Positions 1-11,470 of a stretch of DNA of 64,000 nt are shown piece by piece. The stretch lies in the NCBI GenBank assembly GCA_948567375.1, contig OX419755.1, positions 50,672,291 through 50,736,290 of the forward strand, in the 5' to 3' direction. Below the pieces are notes generated by a model that worked only from the letters and a program-made list of their open reading frames with translations, was not told the origin of the DNA and did no database searches. Position 1 is the first letter of the stretch. Each line of letters opens with the position of its first letter. This DNA comes from Lunularia cruciata. Taxonomy: Eukaryota; Streptophyta; Marchantiopsida; Lunulariales; Lunulariaceae. Made by a program: the position numbers and the translations under genes.

Positions 1-785
1 CTCGAGATCACCTTGAGGCACATGGCTTAGCAAAGAGAGTGGTTCAGATGGTGAATAGAGGATTGCAAAAGTATGGTTTGTAGAGAGGCCACTTGGGAGA
101 TTGGGATCTCCAATTACCTTGGTTGGCCATGGGCTATAGATTCAGCTGGCAAGCCTCCTTAGCATCCTTCTCTCCATACTTCCTACTCTATGGACAAGAT
201 CCAAAGTTACTTGCAGCCATTCATCAAGATGCTACTGTAGTTTTGGACTTGGATGACCCCAATGTATGGATGAGCGCATGTTCTCAACGGGCAGAGATCT
301 TTTGGAGAGTGATTTTAATGGCCTTTGAGAACTTGGCAATTGCTCAACATAGAGATACTTTACGCTATGCTACCATTTGAGGAGGAGGTTATAGACCCTT
401 GATCCATTGATTTCATCCAAGCAACTATGTATATCTATAGCAAACAGTACCAACGACACTTGATGTTTTGACAGGCCGTACTATCTTGAGAGTGTGTGAG
501 GTTTTGCCATCTGGAGTCCTTGTGTTGGAAGGACATGATGGTGTTTTTTGGAAGGATCATGTGAGCAATTATGCACCATGCCACCTCCCAAACATTGATG
601 GTACTATGGACCCAAGCTTGGCACTTGTACGTGCAAGCTTGAGGTGTATGTTATGTGGCTCTTTTGGTGGAGTTGCTACTATGTTAGTGTGTGATAGCTA
701 TTCGAGAGGATGGCATATGGCATGTATGACTCTTCCCCTCACGGTGGTTCCTCAAGGACAGTGGTTATGTCCTAGATGTACTTGA
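1..785 (+). pseudogene. Ty3/gypsy polyprotein 3' end (copy A): integrase tail plus PHD finger
   Basis: This is the 3' part of a gypsy polyprotein, entered from beyond the left edge of the window. It closely matches the 3' end of the full element at 30530-40459. Positions 1-60 cover the integrase segment that should hold the catalytic Glu. At 93-380 lies the integrase C-terminal part (LPWLAMGYRFSWQAS, then SPYFLLYGQDP). At 468-640 is a GPY-like module (ILRVCEVLPSGVLVLEG, APCHLPNIDGTMDP). At about 645-782 is a PHD-type zinc finger with the spacing C-x2-C-x11-C-x2-[C]-x4-H-x2-C-x14-C-x2-C. Damage is visible: the catalytic Glu codon reads AAG (Lys), the fourth zinc ligand reads TAT (Tyr), and TAG stops replace Gln codons, for example near position 80. 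The start lies off-window. Family assignment is firm; function is inferred from domain homology. Confidence 0.85.
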
Positions 786-950
786 CCTATAGCTAGTTCA
801 TTCTTTATATGGTATAGATTGCATACATGTGACTAACAATGGGGCTCCATAGCACCTGGCCTCCTAATGTTTGCCCATTAGAGGGTATACCATATACTTA
901 GAGTAGATGGCTATTTGGAGTTAGAGGGACATAACCGCCAACTAGGGGGG

Positions 951-1622
951 CCAATTGTGGCACTTTAGAGTCTATGTATGACTTACGTGTGAGTTGTGCT
1001 TCTATAGTGTATGATGTTGACAGCGATGTATGTTGTGTAGCAATGTATATACGCACGATAGTTGTCACGCCATTTGTAGTGTCGCATCTAGATTGCTCGG
1101 ACACTGGAGTTGCAATGATAGTAGTTAGAGTTATTTAAGCAATTCCTCAGAGACTTCTTTCCGATGGTCAAATTTTGTGTTTGGGGTATTGACTTCACGG
1201 TGGAGCCCATTGTCACTTTGCACCATTTTCACCATCAAGTGTGTCATCAGTGGGACTGTTAGGGTTCAGACCTCCTTGAGTCCAGGGGTATACTTTCAAA
1301 GTGCAGCTCCTGAGAGCTCACTTCTCTAATGTTGAGCCTTCGAGTTCTTGGCTATTGTGGACAGAGGCCGGCAAGCGTCACTTAAATTCTCTATGCTTGA
1401 GTGGGTGTGGCTTGACTGTAATCCGTGCCCAGTTGTTGGCAATTTATAGAGTGACAGATCAAGTACTAATCAGAGGTGAGTTGAGTTGAGTTGAGAGTGG
1501 TAAATAATCTGATTATTGTGGCACTTTAGAGTCTATGTATGACTTACATGTGAGTTGTGCTTCTATAGTGTATGATGTTGACAACGATGTATGTTGTGTG
1601 GCGATGTATATATGCACGATAG
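951..1622 (+). repeat. 3' LTR region of copy A, arranged X-M-X
   Basis: After about 165 bp of 3' untranslated sequence comes a block X (about 955-1062), a block M (1063-1515) and a second copy of X (1516-1620). M begins TGTCACGCC. The same arrangement closes copies B (39774-40459) and C (about 48655-49265). Comparison with copy B suggests that the true LTR is M plus the second X. Directly downstream, the sequence becomes chromovirus integrase, so this end looks like the insertion boundary of copy A. Confidence 0.75.
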
Positions 1623-1624
1623 CC

Positions 1625-2336
1625 ACCTTACTTCCATTGGTGGAATTTTCCTACAACAATTTAGTTAATACATCTATACATGTCATACCATTCTTATAAG
1701 TGTATATAGAACACCCTTTCACCCCTTCAAGCTTGGTAAAGATCCACCTAGTGGTTACAAAAGTTGATGTTATCAACACTTTTGTTTCTAGAATCCAATA
1801 GGGTGTAGAGAAGGCCAAGCACAAGTTGCAAATAGCCAAAAATCAACATAAAGAATGTGTAGATGCATATCACAAGCACATGGAATTCAACATTGGGGAT
1901 CAAGTGTGGTTATCCACAACCAACCTCATATTAGTTGGCCCTTGTAGGCTTAGACCTCATTTTATTGAGCCTTTTCCCATCATCCATCGAATCAACATAG
2001 TGGCCTATCACTTCAAGCTACCACCACACATGAAGATTCATCTAGTGTTGCATATTTCCTTACTATGTAAATATGCACACCAATTGCTCCACTTTCCTTT
2101 GATAGAGGAAATTAGATGTTCAACACTCATTGATAGCATGGGGGAATATGAAGTCAAATGCATTCTCTAGAAATGCATCCATAATACCCGCCATCCACAT
2201 GTGGAATATTTCATACATTGCAAAGAGTACCCATTGTTTGAGGCAACATGGGAGCTTATAGTTAACTTGATCAATGCATCAATGTTAGTGCAATATTTTG
2301 AGCAACATCTTTGCAACAAGGACGTTGCATCTTAAA
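1625..2336 (+). pseudogene. Chromovirus integrase C-terminus and chromodomain (broken)
   Basis: A single reading frame with only a few stops runs through the end of a Ty3/gypsy integrase. It reads LLPLVEFSYNN near 1627, then a helical linker, then GDQVWLSTTNL and the GPY/F region with LPPHMKIHLVLHISLL at about 1890-2070. A chromodomain-like tail follows at about 2150-2335 (HVEYFIHCKEYPLFEATWEL, then FEQHLCNKDVAS). These two modules define chromoviruses, where the chromodomain guides integration to marked chromatin. Stops are TAA near 1706, TAG near 1800 and TAG at 2168-2170. The coding sequence ends at a polypurine tract and LTR just as an intact element would. The 5' side starts abruptly inside the integrase core at the end of copy A, which fits copy A having inserted here. 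Confidence 0.88.
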
Positions 2337-2346
2337 AGGGAGAGGT
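2334..2346 (+). other. Polypurine tract of the chromovirus
   Basis: AAAAGGGAGAGGT lies directly before the LTR start TGTAATACC. In LTR retrotransposons such a tract primes plus-strand DNA synthesis. The equivalent position of the minus-strand chromovirus (26487-26500) is similarly purine-rich on its sense strand. Confidence 0.75.
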
Positions 2347-2347
2347 T

Positions 2348-2903
2348 TGTAATACCATTAGTTAGACATATTATCTAAAGATGGAGATTGGTTGATAATA
2401 TCTTGAAGTATGTTATATGATAGTCTAAGTATATCAGATAGAGGTGTCACCAAAAGATTCCTACTAATATGGTAGAGGTTGAAAACACCCTAAAAACTTC
2501 AAAGTCAATTTTAGAGGCCTAAATAGATAAACTAGACCTTGAAAAGTAAAAGATTTCTTGACCTTTAGGGAAAAGGTGTGCCTTTTCTCCCCCTTGTTGG
2601 TATAATCAAGAGCTTTCCAACAATACTTCATCTATGCTATTTTGAGCTTCCAATAGGAAGATTCCCCAAAGATTCCCTTTGGTCAACCTTGTTGGACAAA
2701 CCAAATATGACAAGGATTGACATGTCAGCTAACATGTCACTAATCTATGTATTTGATCCAATGGTGTAGCTCCTTTTGTGTGGTTCTTCTTTGCTATATA
2801 ATAAAGACAAGGTGCTCCTTTGGGGCATTGGAGTATTGAGGGATGAAGTCTTGTGTTTCTCTTCTGTTTTTCTTGGGGTTTCTCCTATCCTTGAAACATT
2901 ACA
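2348..2903 (+). repeat. Chromovirus 3' LTR (plus orientation)
   Basis: The LTR starts TGTAATACC and ends with CATTACA, giving imperfect inverted termini. It contains a promoter-like TATATAATAAAG and a conserved AAGGTGCTCCTTTGGGGCAT block, both shared (in the opposite orientation) with the LTRs at 6866, 16129, 25763 and 29492. It is shorter and more diverged than those. No second LTR is in the window because the 5' part of this element lies to the left. Confidence 0.75.
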
Positions 2904-3106
2904 TGCCAAGTAGTGGCTCTAAGAAGAAGCTTCTTTGGAAGCTTCTTGGTTGGCTTAGCTTGCACTCCAAGAAGGTGGTTTCTAGTTGGAAGATTTCTTG
3001 GGAACTTCTCTAGAGCCTTGTATGTTTCCTATAAATACCAAAGCCAAAGCTCATGTTGTGCATTTGGAGTTTCCCTCAGTCAAGGGTGCCAAGGTGATCT
3101 TCGACT
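2904..3106. other. Gene-free stretch with a TATA-like box
   Basis: No coding content was recognised. A clear TATA-like CCTATAAATACC lies near 3026, followed by sequence resembling a transcript leader. It could be the U3/R part of another LTR, but no boundaries were found. Confidence 0.3.
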
Positions 3107-5900
3107 CTAGTCTTCCATTCTCCTATTTCTCTCCTTTGTCTTTACACAAGGAGTTTCTTTTCTAGTCTCATTTTGGAGTAAGGCACCTACTTCCTCCCTT
3201 ATTTCTGCAAGGAAACTTGCAAAAGAAGGCACACTTGAACCATCTTTCACACCTTTCTTAGGTTCAAATTCATCTAGAGAGTAATGATGTTGCTTCTTTA
3301 CCTTTGTTGTCTCCAATGAATTACTTTCCTTTCTCTTAAATATTCCCTTTCATCTTATCCTTCTAAATTTAGAATCCAAAAGGGAAAAGTCAAAGTACAT
3401 TATCTCTTTTTGTGACCTTTATTTGGATCTTGTTTCTACACATTGAACTTCCATATCTAGCCAATCTTCTTCCTCAAAGATAAAAGTAACGTTAGAGTCC
3501 AATTCTTCCAACATAATAAAGTGTACATTTGTATCTACCTTTGTGGAAATTGATGTCTATACAAATCTTACCAAGGCTTTTGGAGTTGGTGGTTGGGGAC
3601 AATTAGCAATAACATGCAGGAGCTCCTTATAGTTAGATCACAAGGGCATATAGCTAATCTACTTCCATGGCTCAATGCAATATGGTGAAGAATTTTTGGG
3701 AGCTCCATAATTATAGCAAGCTCTAAGAGTAGTATTTTTCCTAGCAGACATAATCTTCTTGGGTGGATCATATTGGCATGTTCTAGATTTATGTATCATG
3801 AAATATGGATTGTTGGTCTAAGCATGTGATTAGGAGTTTTGTGCATAGCAAAAATAGGTTCTTCTTCCTCTACATAATACTAGGGTCTTTACCACAAAGG
3901 AACCAAGTCCATTTGATGTACAAGATATGTTGGCCTACTAGATAAAAATTCTTTGTTGGCATGTCTAAGCTTACTATAATTGGTACACCAAATATTTTGG
4001 GCACGTGTAAGGAAGTGGTCATCTCTCTTCCTTTGTGCCAACCATTAGGACCTTGAAGTAAAACAAGTCTTTGATTAGCTCTTCCAATGTGGAATCCACC
4101 TTTGGTGGATTCCACAAGCCTTGCAAGCCTTCAGCCAAACTCTGAAGCCTTGCAAGCCTTCAGAGTTTGGTTTAACTTCTAAATTCTATGATCTTTTCCT
4201 TCTCATTTCCTTTCCTTTCTGCTTTAGAAAAAAATGAATGCAAAGGAGATAAATCAAAATTAGATGAATTTGAAAGTGAAATGAACCATCTTGGTGACTA
4301 ATGTTTTGACTTCTTAATCTTTGTTCCACCATCTTGAGATTGGTGAAATTTTGTTAAAGAATTTAATTTAGCTAATTCATATAACTCAATGGACTTGAAA
4401 ACTTTTACAAGGGTGTCATGAACTCTTTCCTTTGCAAAAATTCTCAAATCAATAGGTAATCCCCAAGGAACTAGGCAATAACTTAAGCATCAAAGTTATC
4501 TAGTGCATTAGCTTGCTTTGGTATTTTATTCAAAAAGGTATAAAACCTTTTTGTATGACCTCTCAACTTCTTATGCTTTCTTATATCTAGATTATTCAAG
4601 GTAGCCGATATATCGGATTCAAAAGCTAGTCCTAAAATCTCTTCAAGAAGTTGGCCTTAAGCAAATAGGTTGTTAGATTTGCTAAACTTTTTTAAACCTT
4701 GGCTCACATGAAAATACCAATTCCTTACCTTTTTATGTAATAGATTTGGAGAAATTTGCAATCAGTCCCATTAGGTTCTTCTTTATTGGCTGTTGAGATA
4801 ACTTCAGATTCTTTGCTTAACATATATGGATCCTCCTCTCTATCTTTTTTTTTTAATTTTAGGTATCCTTTGTGTGTAAATGGAGCAGGGGTGTTCATTG
4901 AAGGTGAAGGTACACTTGCACTTGTGGTAAAGATTGTCCTTGCAATTGAAATTGGGTCCTAGTGACAAAGATCCAATATGCAATAACGGTGTTCATCTGA
5001 ACTCTTGTTCTACAAAAGATGGTCAACTATCTGACTGTCTAACTTGGGTGAAAGGAGATCAAAAAACTCTTTCTCCCAACCATTCAACTCTAGGTTTTCT
5101 AGCTCTACCAAAAGCAAAGCTTCAATACCTTTCAAAAATTTGCCTTCCTTTGAGTTTTCCAGTTCAAGAGTTTCTTGGTATGTGCTTAGATGGACAATAT
5201 CACTTATAGCCAAGTCTCTTTGTGAGCTTGCTAAGATCTCATAAAGTCCCATGGTAGGCTTTAGCGCATTCTCTTTTTTGTATCAAGGATTGATGTCCTT
5301 TTGAAAGTTCAGGTCCACTATGTTTGATGCTCTGGTTCACAACTCAAAAGGATCTAGGGAAGGCTGACTAGTCTTTCCAAAAATATTCCTTGGTTGGAGA
5401 TCAATATACCTTTCAAGGATCCATTCTCCAAATCTAAAAGGTTAGTCATGAGATACTTGAAATCCTTGTTGGATATTAGTTGGTTAAGGTGGGCTTGAAT
5501 TAAAGTCCTCAGATATCGGGAAACCAACTCTTGGCAAAAAGAATTTGATGGAGTCAAGATACTTGGTGATAATAAACAAGTTCTTCCAAAGATTTTCCTC
5601 TAATAGTTGTCTTTGTTATGTTTCCAATTTTTCTTTAGGGATGTTAGTAGCTTCTTGATAAGTCTTTGCTCAATTTTTGTGAACTCCAAAACTTTTCTTT
5701 TATATTCCTCTTCAACCTTTCTTTCAGCCTTGACTCTAGCTTACCTTTCCTTTGCCTGATTTTGTGCCAAAAGGCATTTATCTCTAATTGTTAAAGGTGA
5801 TAGAGATGTCTTGGATCTGGTGTTTGTTCTCTTGACAACCTTCATTGCCAAACTCTTTATGTTACTTATATCTTACCACTTCCAAGGAATGTAGCCTTGG
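3107..5900 (-). pseudogene. Antisense gag-like relic with zinc knuckles
   Basis: Read on the minus strand, this stretch keeps fragments of a gag-like protein. Near 3945-4005 a decayed zinc knuckle is visible (W-C-T-N-Y-S-K-L-R-H-A-N-K-E-F, where the second and last Cys would be Y and F). Near 3590-3720 two more knuckle-like motifs are present (A-C-Y-N-Y-G ... S-P-Y-C, and K-E-L-L-H-V-I-A-N-C-P). Towards 5010-5250 and 5354-5557 the minus strand has open, charged, helix-like stretches. The order of the fragments is not that of one continuous frame. No protease, RT or integrase was recognised here, so the element type is unknown; a non-autonomous or gag-only LTR element is one possibility. Confidence 0.4.
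4088..4170. repeat. Two adjacent perfect hairpins
   Basis: The first inverted repeat has 13-bp perfect arms TGTGGAATCCACC (4088-4100) and GGTGGATTCCACA (4104-4116) around a 3-nt TTT loop. The second has 13-bp perfect arms CCAAACTCTGAAG (4135-4147) and CTTCAGAGTTTGG (4158-4170) around a 10-nt loop. They sit within otherwise decayed gag-like sequence. Confidence 0.85.
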
Positions 5901-6865
5901 TAGCAATGCAAGAATTTTAATATTTAATAACAAAATTAACAAGATTGTATTATTTTGACATAAAATAGTTAGTTCCCATGATGATACAACTAGAAATGAA
6001 GAGATACAAATGTTAATTTCATTGAATAGTCCCTTATTCTTACTTCTTTCATTTCTTGGGCAGAAATCCTCAAAAAAGAAGGTTATAATACCCACCAAGA
6101 CACATCACATAAATTAACAAAGGTAAACTCACTAAAAATTGGAATAAATCTAATCAACTCTTGAAAGTAATGTTTCAATTCATGGTCTTATCCCCTTCAT
6201 GAGACATTACTTAACTTTGTCTCCAAAGGTCTATCTTCAACTCCAAAGGAATGCTAGTCTGGTCCAAAGGTCAACTTTAGGTCCAAAGGCATGGCATTGC
6301 TCCAAAGGATTGACTTTGCCAAGCTGAAGGCATACAAATCTTTCCAAAGGTAAGAAAACTCTCAATGAAACAATTTGCCTTCCAAAGTTAGGACTTGATT
6401 GTGCAATTCTTACTCCTCTAATTTTATCTTTTTATTACTTTCAACATATAAATTCTAATAGGTCCATCAAGGCATTGCTTCCATTTGATCATCATCACCT
6501 CCAAGGATCAAAAGAAACAAGGAGAAGGAAACCGCACTTATTGCAAAGATTTGATAGAAAGCCAAAACACAAAGGGATGCAATTGTAGAAGGATGATAAA
6601 ATTGATGAAGATCTCAAAGTTAACTACTAAGGAATTGAAAAAAATTGCATTTTGAGTGTTTGGTTTAAAATACCCCACCACTTTGAACTCAATGCTATAC
6701 CAAAACAATATATTGGAATGCTACACAGTATGAATCTGCATGTACATCTCTTTGCAAAGAGCATTGATTGACTTCAAAGGAATTAGAGTCCTTAAGTAAA
6801 ATTCTCTAACTTCTAAAATTTCTCAAGTACACCTTCTAAGATCACCTTTGAGTACACCTTTTCTC
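5901..6865. other. Gene-free stretch with clustered TCCAAAGG
   Basis: No gene was recognised. Between about 6216 and 6352 the octamer TCCAAAGG occurs six times at irregular spacing. The sequence continues across the solo LTR into 7603 onward, so both flanks belong to one older repetitive unit. Confidence 0.4.
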
Positions 6866-7602
6866 TGTAATACTCCAAGGACAAGAGAAGAGAGAAAACA
6901 CATATTGCACACTCAAACATTTGATGCCCCAAGGGAGCACCTTCTCTTTATTATATAGACAAAGAGTATCTCCTCCAAGGAAGCTCCACCATAGGATTAG
7001 GGACACAGATAGGTGACATGTCAGCAAGCTCCACCCTTGGATTACTTACTTGGATGGGTGACCTGTCTGGTCTAGGTCCTATCTGGTTGGTCAAACAAGC
7101 TTTGACCGGAGTGAATCTTTTAGAGAATCTTCCTGTAAGAATCTCAGAATCACGTGAGTAAGGTACCATTGGAAAGCTCTCAACGAGACAAAGCAAGGGG
7201 GAGGGAAGGCCAACCTTTCCTCCGTTGGGGGGGATTTGCACATTTTCGAGGCCTAATTCATCCGTTTAGGCCTCCGAAATTGCCTTCAAAGATTTCAGGC
7301 ATATTTTGGTTCCTACTCTATTAGTAGAAGTCCCCTTTTGGTGATACCTCTTTCTGATCTGTTTAGTCCATCATGTGTAACATCCTTCCAGATGTTACCA
7401 AACCGATTCTCACCTTTAAATCATATGTCTAGCTATTGGTTCTAAGGTTCTCAAGTATATTTTGGTTTCTGCCTTATTAGTAGAAGTACTCTTTTGGTGA
7501 TACTTCTATCTGATCTATTTTGACCATCATGTATAACGCCATTCTAGAAGTTACAAAACCAAATTTCACATCTAGATCATATGGCTAACCCTTGGTATTA
7601 CA
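6866..7602 (-). mobile_element. Solo chromovirus LTR with TTCTC target duplication
   Basis: A 737-bp LTR begins TGTAATACTCC and ends CTTGGTATTACA on the plus strand. It is flanked by identical 5-bp duplications TTCTC (6861-6865 and 7603-7607). It is the same family as the two LTRs of the element at 25763-30245, and compared with that element it is minus-oriented. It contains the shared TATATAATAAAG box on the minus strand. No internal element sequence lies next to it, so it is a solo LTR left by LTR-LTR recombination. Confidence 0.92.
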
Positions 7603-10600
7603 TTCTCCTACAACCTTCAAAGTATAATTTAAGTAATCCTTTGTCCCTAATGTCTTCTATCGCCTTTTATTGGAAAATTTTATTTTTTCTTCTTCTCATT
7701 TCTTCCCTATACTCTTGTTAAATTTACTCCTAAGTTTCTAAAGTGGTTAAATTGAATCCCATCATTTGACAAGATATATCTTACAAAGTCATCTAAAACT
7801 ACTTGTAATTACCACACAAAGTCTATACTCTTTCCTTTGGACCTAATGTATTTCTTCCCTCTTCACTTCCAATTCCTTTGGCTTACACATTCATTCCCTT
7901 CTCCTTGATTTTTGGATCTATCTCTATACCAATGTCCACCTTCTCAATATGGGTCACCTTGTTTGACATCTTTGGATCTTCTCGGCTATGATGCTCAAAT
8001 CTTCCTTTAAATCATTGATCTCCACTACTTTTGCATTTTGCAATATTACACACTTATTTTTCTCTTTCCTTTGCCACATGTAGTCGTCTATACTTGGCAT
8101 ATTTTTTGGCTAACTCTTATCTAAGTACTACATTCATCACTTTTGCATTACTTCTATTTCTATCCAGTCTATCCAAAGGGCTTCTACTTCTACCTTCAAA
8201 CTTCCTATCTCTTCTTCTTGTGATGTAATATTAGCCTTCAAGGTTCTGTTCACTTCCTTCATCTTGGTCAGATCTTCTTGCATTGATTCCATAGAAAATT
8301 GACCTTCATCTTGTTCTCCTTGTGTGTCATCTAACTCCTTTTGAAGTATTGGTATCTTGGTCTACAATTCCTTCAAGGTGTTATGCATCCACCTTGGCAA
8401 GTCACTTAAGCTCTTTACTTTGTATTGCTTCTCCTCCTCATAGATATTTTTCAAGAACTCTATAATAGGAATTACACGTGTTGTCAATGTTTCTAAGATC
8501 ATGGTCACTTGTCAAATGTTGCTCTTGTACTAGTGGTTCTCCCTCTCCTTTGGGTTCATTCAAAACTTGTTTACTCTCTAAAGAAATATCTTCACCTTTG
8601 GATTCTCAATTGGTCAGTTCATGCCTTCCCTATCACCTATTGTAAGTGGACTCTTCCTTATCACCTATTGTAAGTGGACTCTTCCTTGGTGTGACGTTGT
8701 TTAGTCCAAATAGACCTTCTAGTCCTAGATCTGCTAAATGTTGATCAACCTCAACATCCTCCATCCTTGGTGGCATCAACTTATTGAGGTCTCCTTGCAA
8801 CTTATTGAGGTCAAATTATTGAGTCCTTTCTAAGTCTTCCTTGTCCAATTTATGACTAGAAAACTCTACTTTTTCTTCTTCATCCAACAACACCAAACCT
8901 ATGTAGAAATAAATCAGAAATGGTATTAGGTATGGGGCCAAAGAAATGATAGCTTTGAATAGTGCATTGATAAGATATTATTGCCCAATCCACTCCCTTT
9001 TTTTTAAACATGAGCTCAAAGAACAAGACTTGATTGACATTTATATAAGTGGTCCTACTCAGTTTGAAGATCTTTAATAGGTTTGAGACAATGTCCCTTT
9101 GGGATGGGTTGCAATAGGAATAATCTTTTCATCCATTTTTGGCATCCTTTGGCATATCAAATAGGTGATCTATTAAATCTATGAATCTCTTGGCATTGAC
9201 AAATTAAGAATCCCACTTCAATTTTTTCTCTATGCCAACATTCTTTCCAAACACGTCCTTCCAATGAAAGTATACCCATAGTTGGATATTTCCTCTCAAA
9301 CTAGGTTGATCTTGGAATGTACTATGTTTGATTTTTTTTCCCAATCCCAATGGATAAGTAGGACAAGTTCCACATTAAGAATGACAACCCTTTGCTTTCC
9401 AAGAATAACTTTTGGCCATACATCTCCCAAGGATCAAACTTTGGAGTTTTCAACTTTAGATGTCTCTCTCTTCCTCAACTTCTCCTTGTGATTGTCTATG
9501 TTTAAGCCATTGTGCTAAGTTTGGAGTTTGATTGATTAAGAAATTTTTCTATTCAAATATTGAAGAGTCAATATGGGACATATCTTCTATGGGAATATAG
9601 AAATGTAAGTACGGGATAGATCTTCAATTATTAGATTCTTTTTATGGAAGTGAGGTAGTTCACGTTAGGATTGATTTCTTTGTGAATACACATGGAAATA
9701 AAATTTGCCTTACCTTGTTTGAATTTTCTTCTCAAGGGCTTTCCAAAGACACCAAGATCATGGAAAATGGAGCTCTAGAAAGTTACATCCACTTAAAGTG
9801 CAAGACAAATATGTCTTACATGATTGCAAGAATATATCTCACTTGCAGAACTTTGTGAGCTGATGTATATCAATTGGTACATGATCTAGTCTAAGATACA
9901 TGATCAATTAGTACCACACATCCCAAAACTAGGAACTCCAAGTGCAAATAAATATATTTGTAATATAGATGATCAATTGTGACTGCATATAGTTCTTGAA
10001 TAAATAAAATCTTATGTCATTGTGGACGTAGGCAAACACTGGTCAAACCACATGAAATTTTCATAATTTCTAAACATAATTTTCTTGACTAGTGTGATGA
10101 AGAATTTTTCTCCATAGAAAAGCCAATTTTGTGTTCTTGTTGCTCTCTCAAAACCAATTTGATTTCTCTCAACATTAAGAATACACAGAAGTTTGTGTCT
10201 TTGGATCTCACTCTACCTTCTCTTTGCTCCCAAATTCCTATTGCACACTTCTGTGCTAGATTCTCTCAAAAGTGAAAAGTTAATGTGGGCCTAAAAGAGG
10301 TATAACACTCTAAATATACTTCTCTTCTTTTCCTTCTCATGTACGGGTCGGTAGCTGGTCAGTATCCTCCATTTTCACACCTTCTTGATTGAAGGCAAAC
10401 CATTCTCTATTGGCTCTTCCAAAGAACTGTCAAGGTTTCCAAAGATCAGTTATTTCATCATACCCCGTACTTTCTTGAGGTCACACTCCCAAAGATGTTT
10501 TAATTCCCACATATGCAACCTTACAACCATCTTTGATTGATAAATGCTAACTTTGATTTGGTGATCTTGTCCTTTCACTCCAAATGTCATGCTTTCATTT

Positions 10601-10739
10601 GTCTTGGTGTAGGAAATCCATCCCTTTGGACAGGTCAGCCCAGTCTTTTGGAGTTGAAGCTCATACCTTTGGAGCATCATCTCCAAAGGCTAAGATCTCT
10701 CCTTTGTACTTCCAATCAAGGCAAGAGATGGTAAAAATG
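7603..10739. other. Unassigned repetitive DNA, no recognisable gene
   Basis: This 3.1-kb stretch continues the sequence interrupted by the solo LTR. It is CT-rich on the plus strand, so the minus strand has purine-rich, helix-like open pieces, but no domain was recognised. Near its right end, the minus strand at 10450-10686 has a 78-codon open frame of ordinary protein-like composition (includes TGLTCPKGWISYTKTNESM) that matches no family I know. It is probably degraded LTR-element internal sequence. Confidence 0.35.
8629..8690. repeat. Tandem duplication of about 28 bp
   Basis: A unit containing TCACCTATTGTAAGTGGAC occurs twice head to tail, each followed by TCTTCCTT. The copies are essentially identical, so the duplication is younger than the surrounding decay. 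Confidence 0.8.
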
Positions 10740-11470
10740 AACAAAAGTGAAAATTTTGTAAATTCATTGTGTACTACAACTAACCACTCCCATGACTTGA
10801 TAATATACTTAAAACAGTCAACAAAGACATTGACTTATGACACTTTAGTGCTTATGTATAATTTTGAATGGCATCAATGTTAATAATGGTAAATTAGGTT
10901 CATGTATACTTTGAATATAAACAATGTTTATATGGTAGTCTACCTCACATGGTCATCTCCAAGTGGTACAATCATACTCCTTGCAATCCAATTTTCATCT
11001 TTACCCTTGCAAAGTAAAGAATATCTAACAAACCTTATATAATATATCTTGTGTTACTCAAAACAACACCACATGTGAAAATGAAGCCATAGCTAACATA
11101 GAGATAATAATACCAATAAGATATGATTCATCTTGTATTTCTACACACTTAAATTTTCATATCTCGCCTTCCACCATACATAAGTAAATACAATTTAACG
11201 CCTAAAACTAAAAAAAATAAAAATAAAAATAAAAATATTTCTCATTTCTATAGCTTGCACAATTAGATCCAAAATAACAAAGGTATAAAAACCTAGAGTT
11301 TGAGAAAAGAAAACACCATCTATCATTCAAAAATCTTAAAAATCTAAGTTTGTTATATCTTCCTAAATAACTTTCCATAACCTTCAATTTACATAATCAG
11401 ATTGAAAAGAAAACCAATTGTGCCATCTACTTAAACTAATAATCATCTCAAATATATTGAAAATTAATAA
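10740..11470 (-). mobile_element. R1 retroelement 5' fragment (R1-a)
   Basis: Similar in order and wording to 17240-17570 and 43625-43990, which are the 5' (N-terminal) parts of larger R1 copies. Shared landmarks are a CCCATGACTTGATAAT-like stretch, a CTCCAAGTGGTACAATCATA-like stretch and a CTTGCAAAGTAAAG-like stretch. No coding frame survives. A (TAAAA)n-like tract lies at about 11207-11240. Confidence 0.6.
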
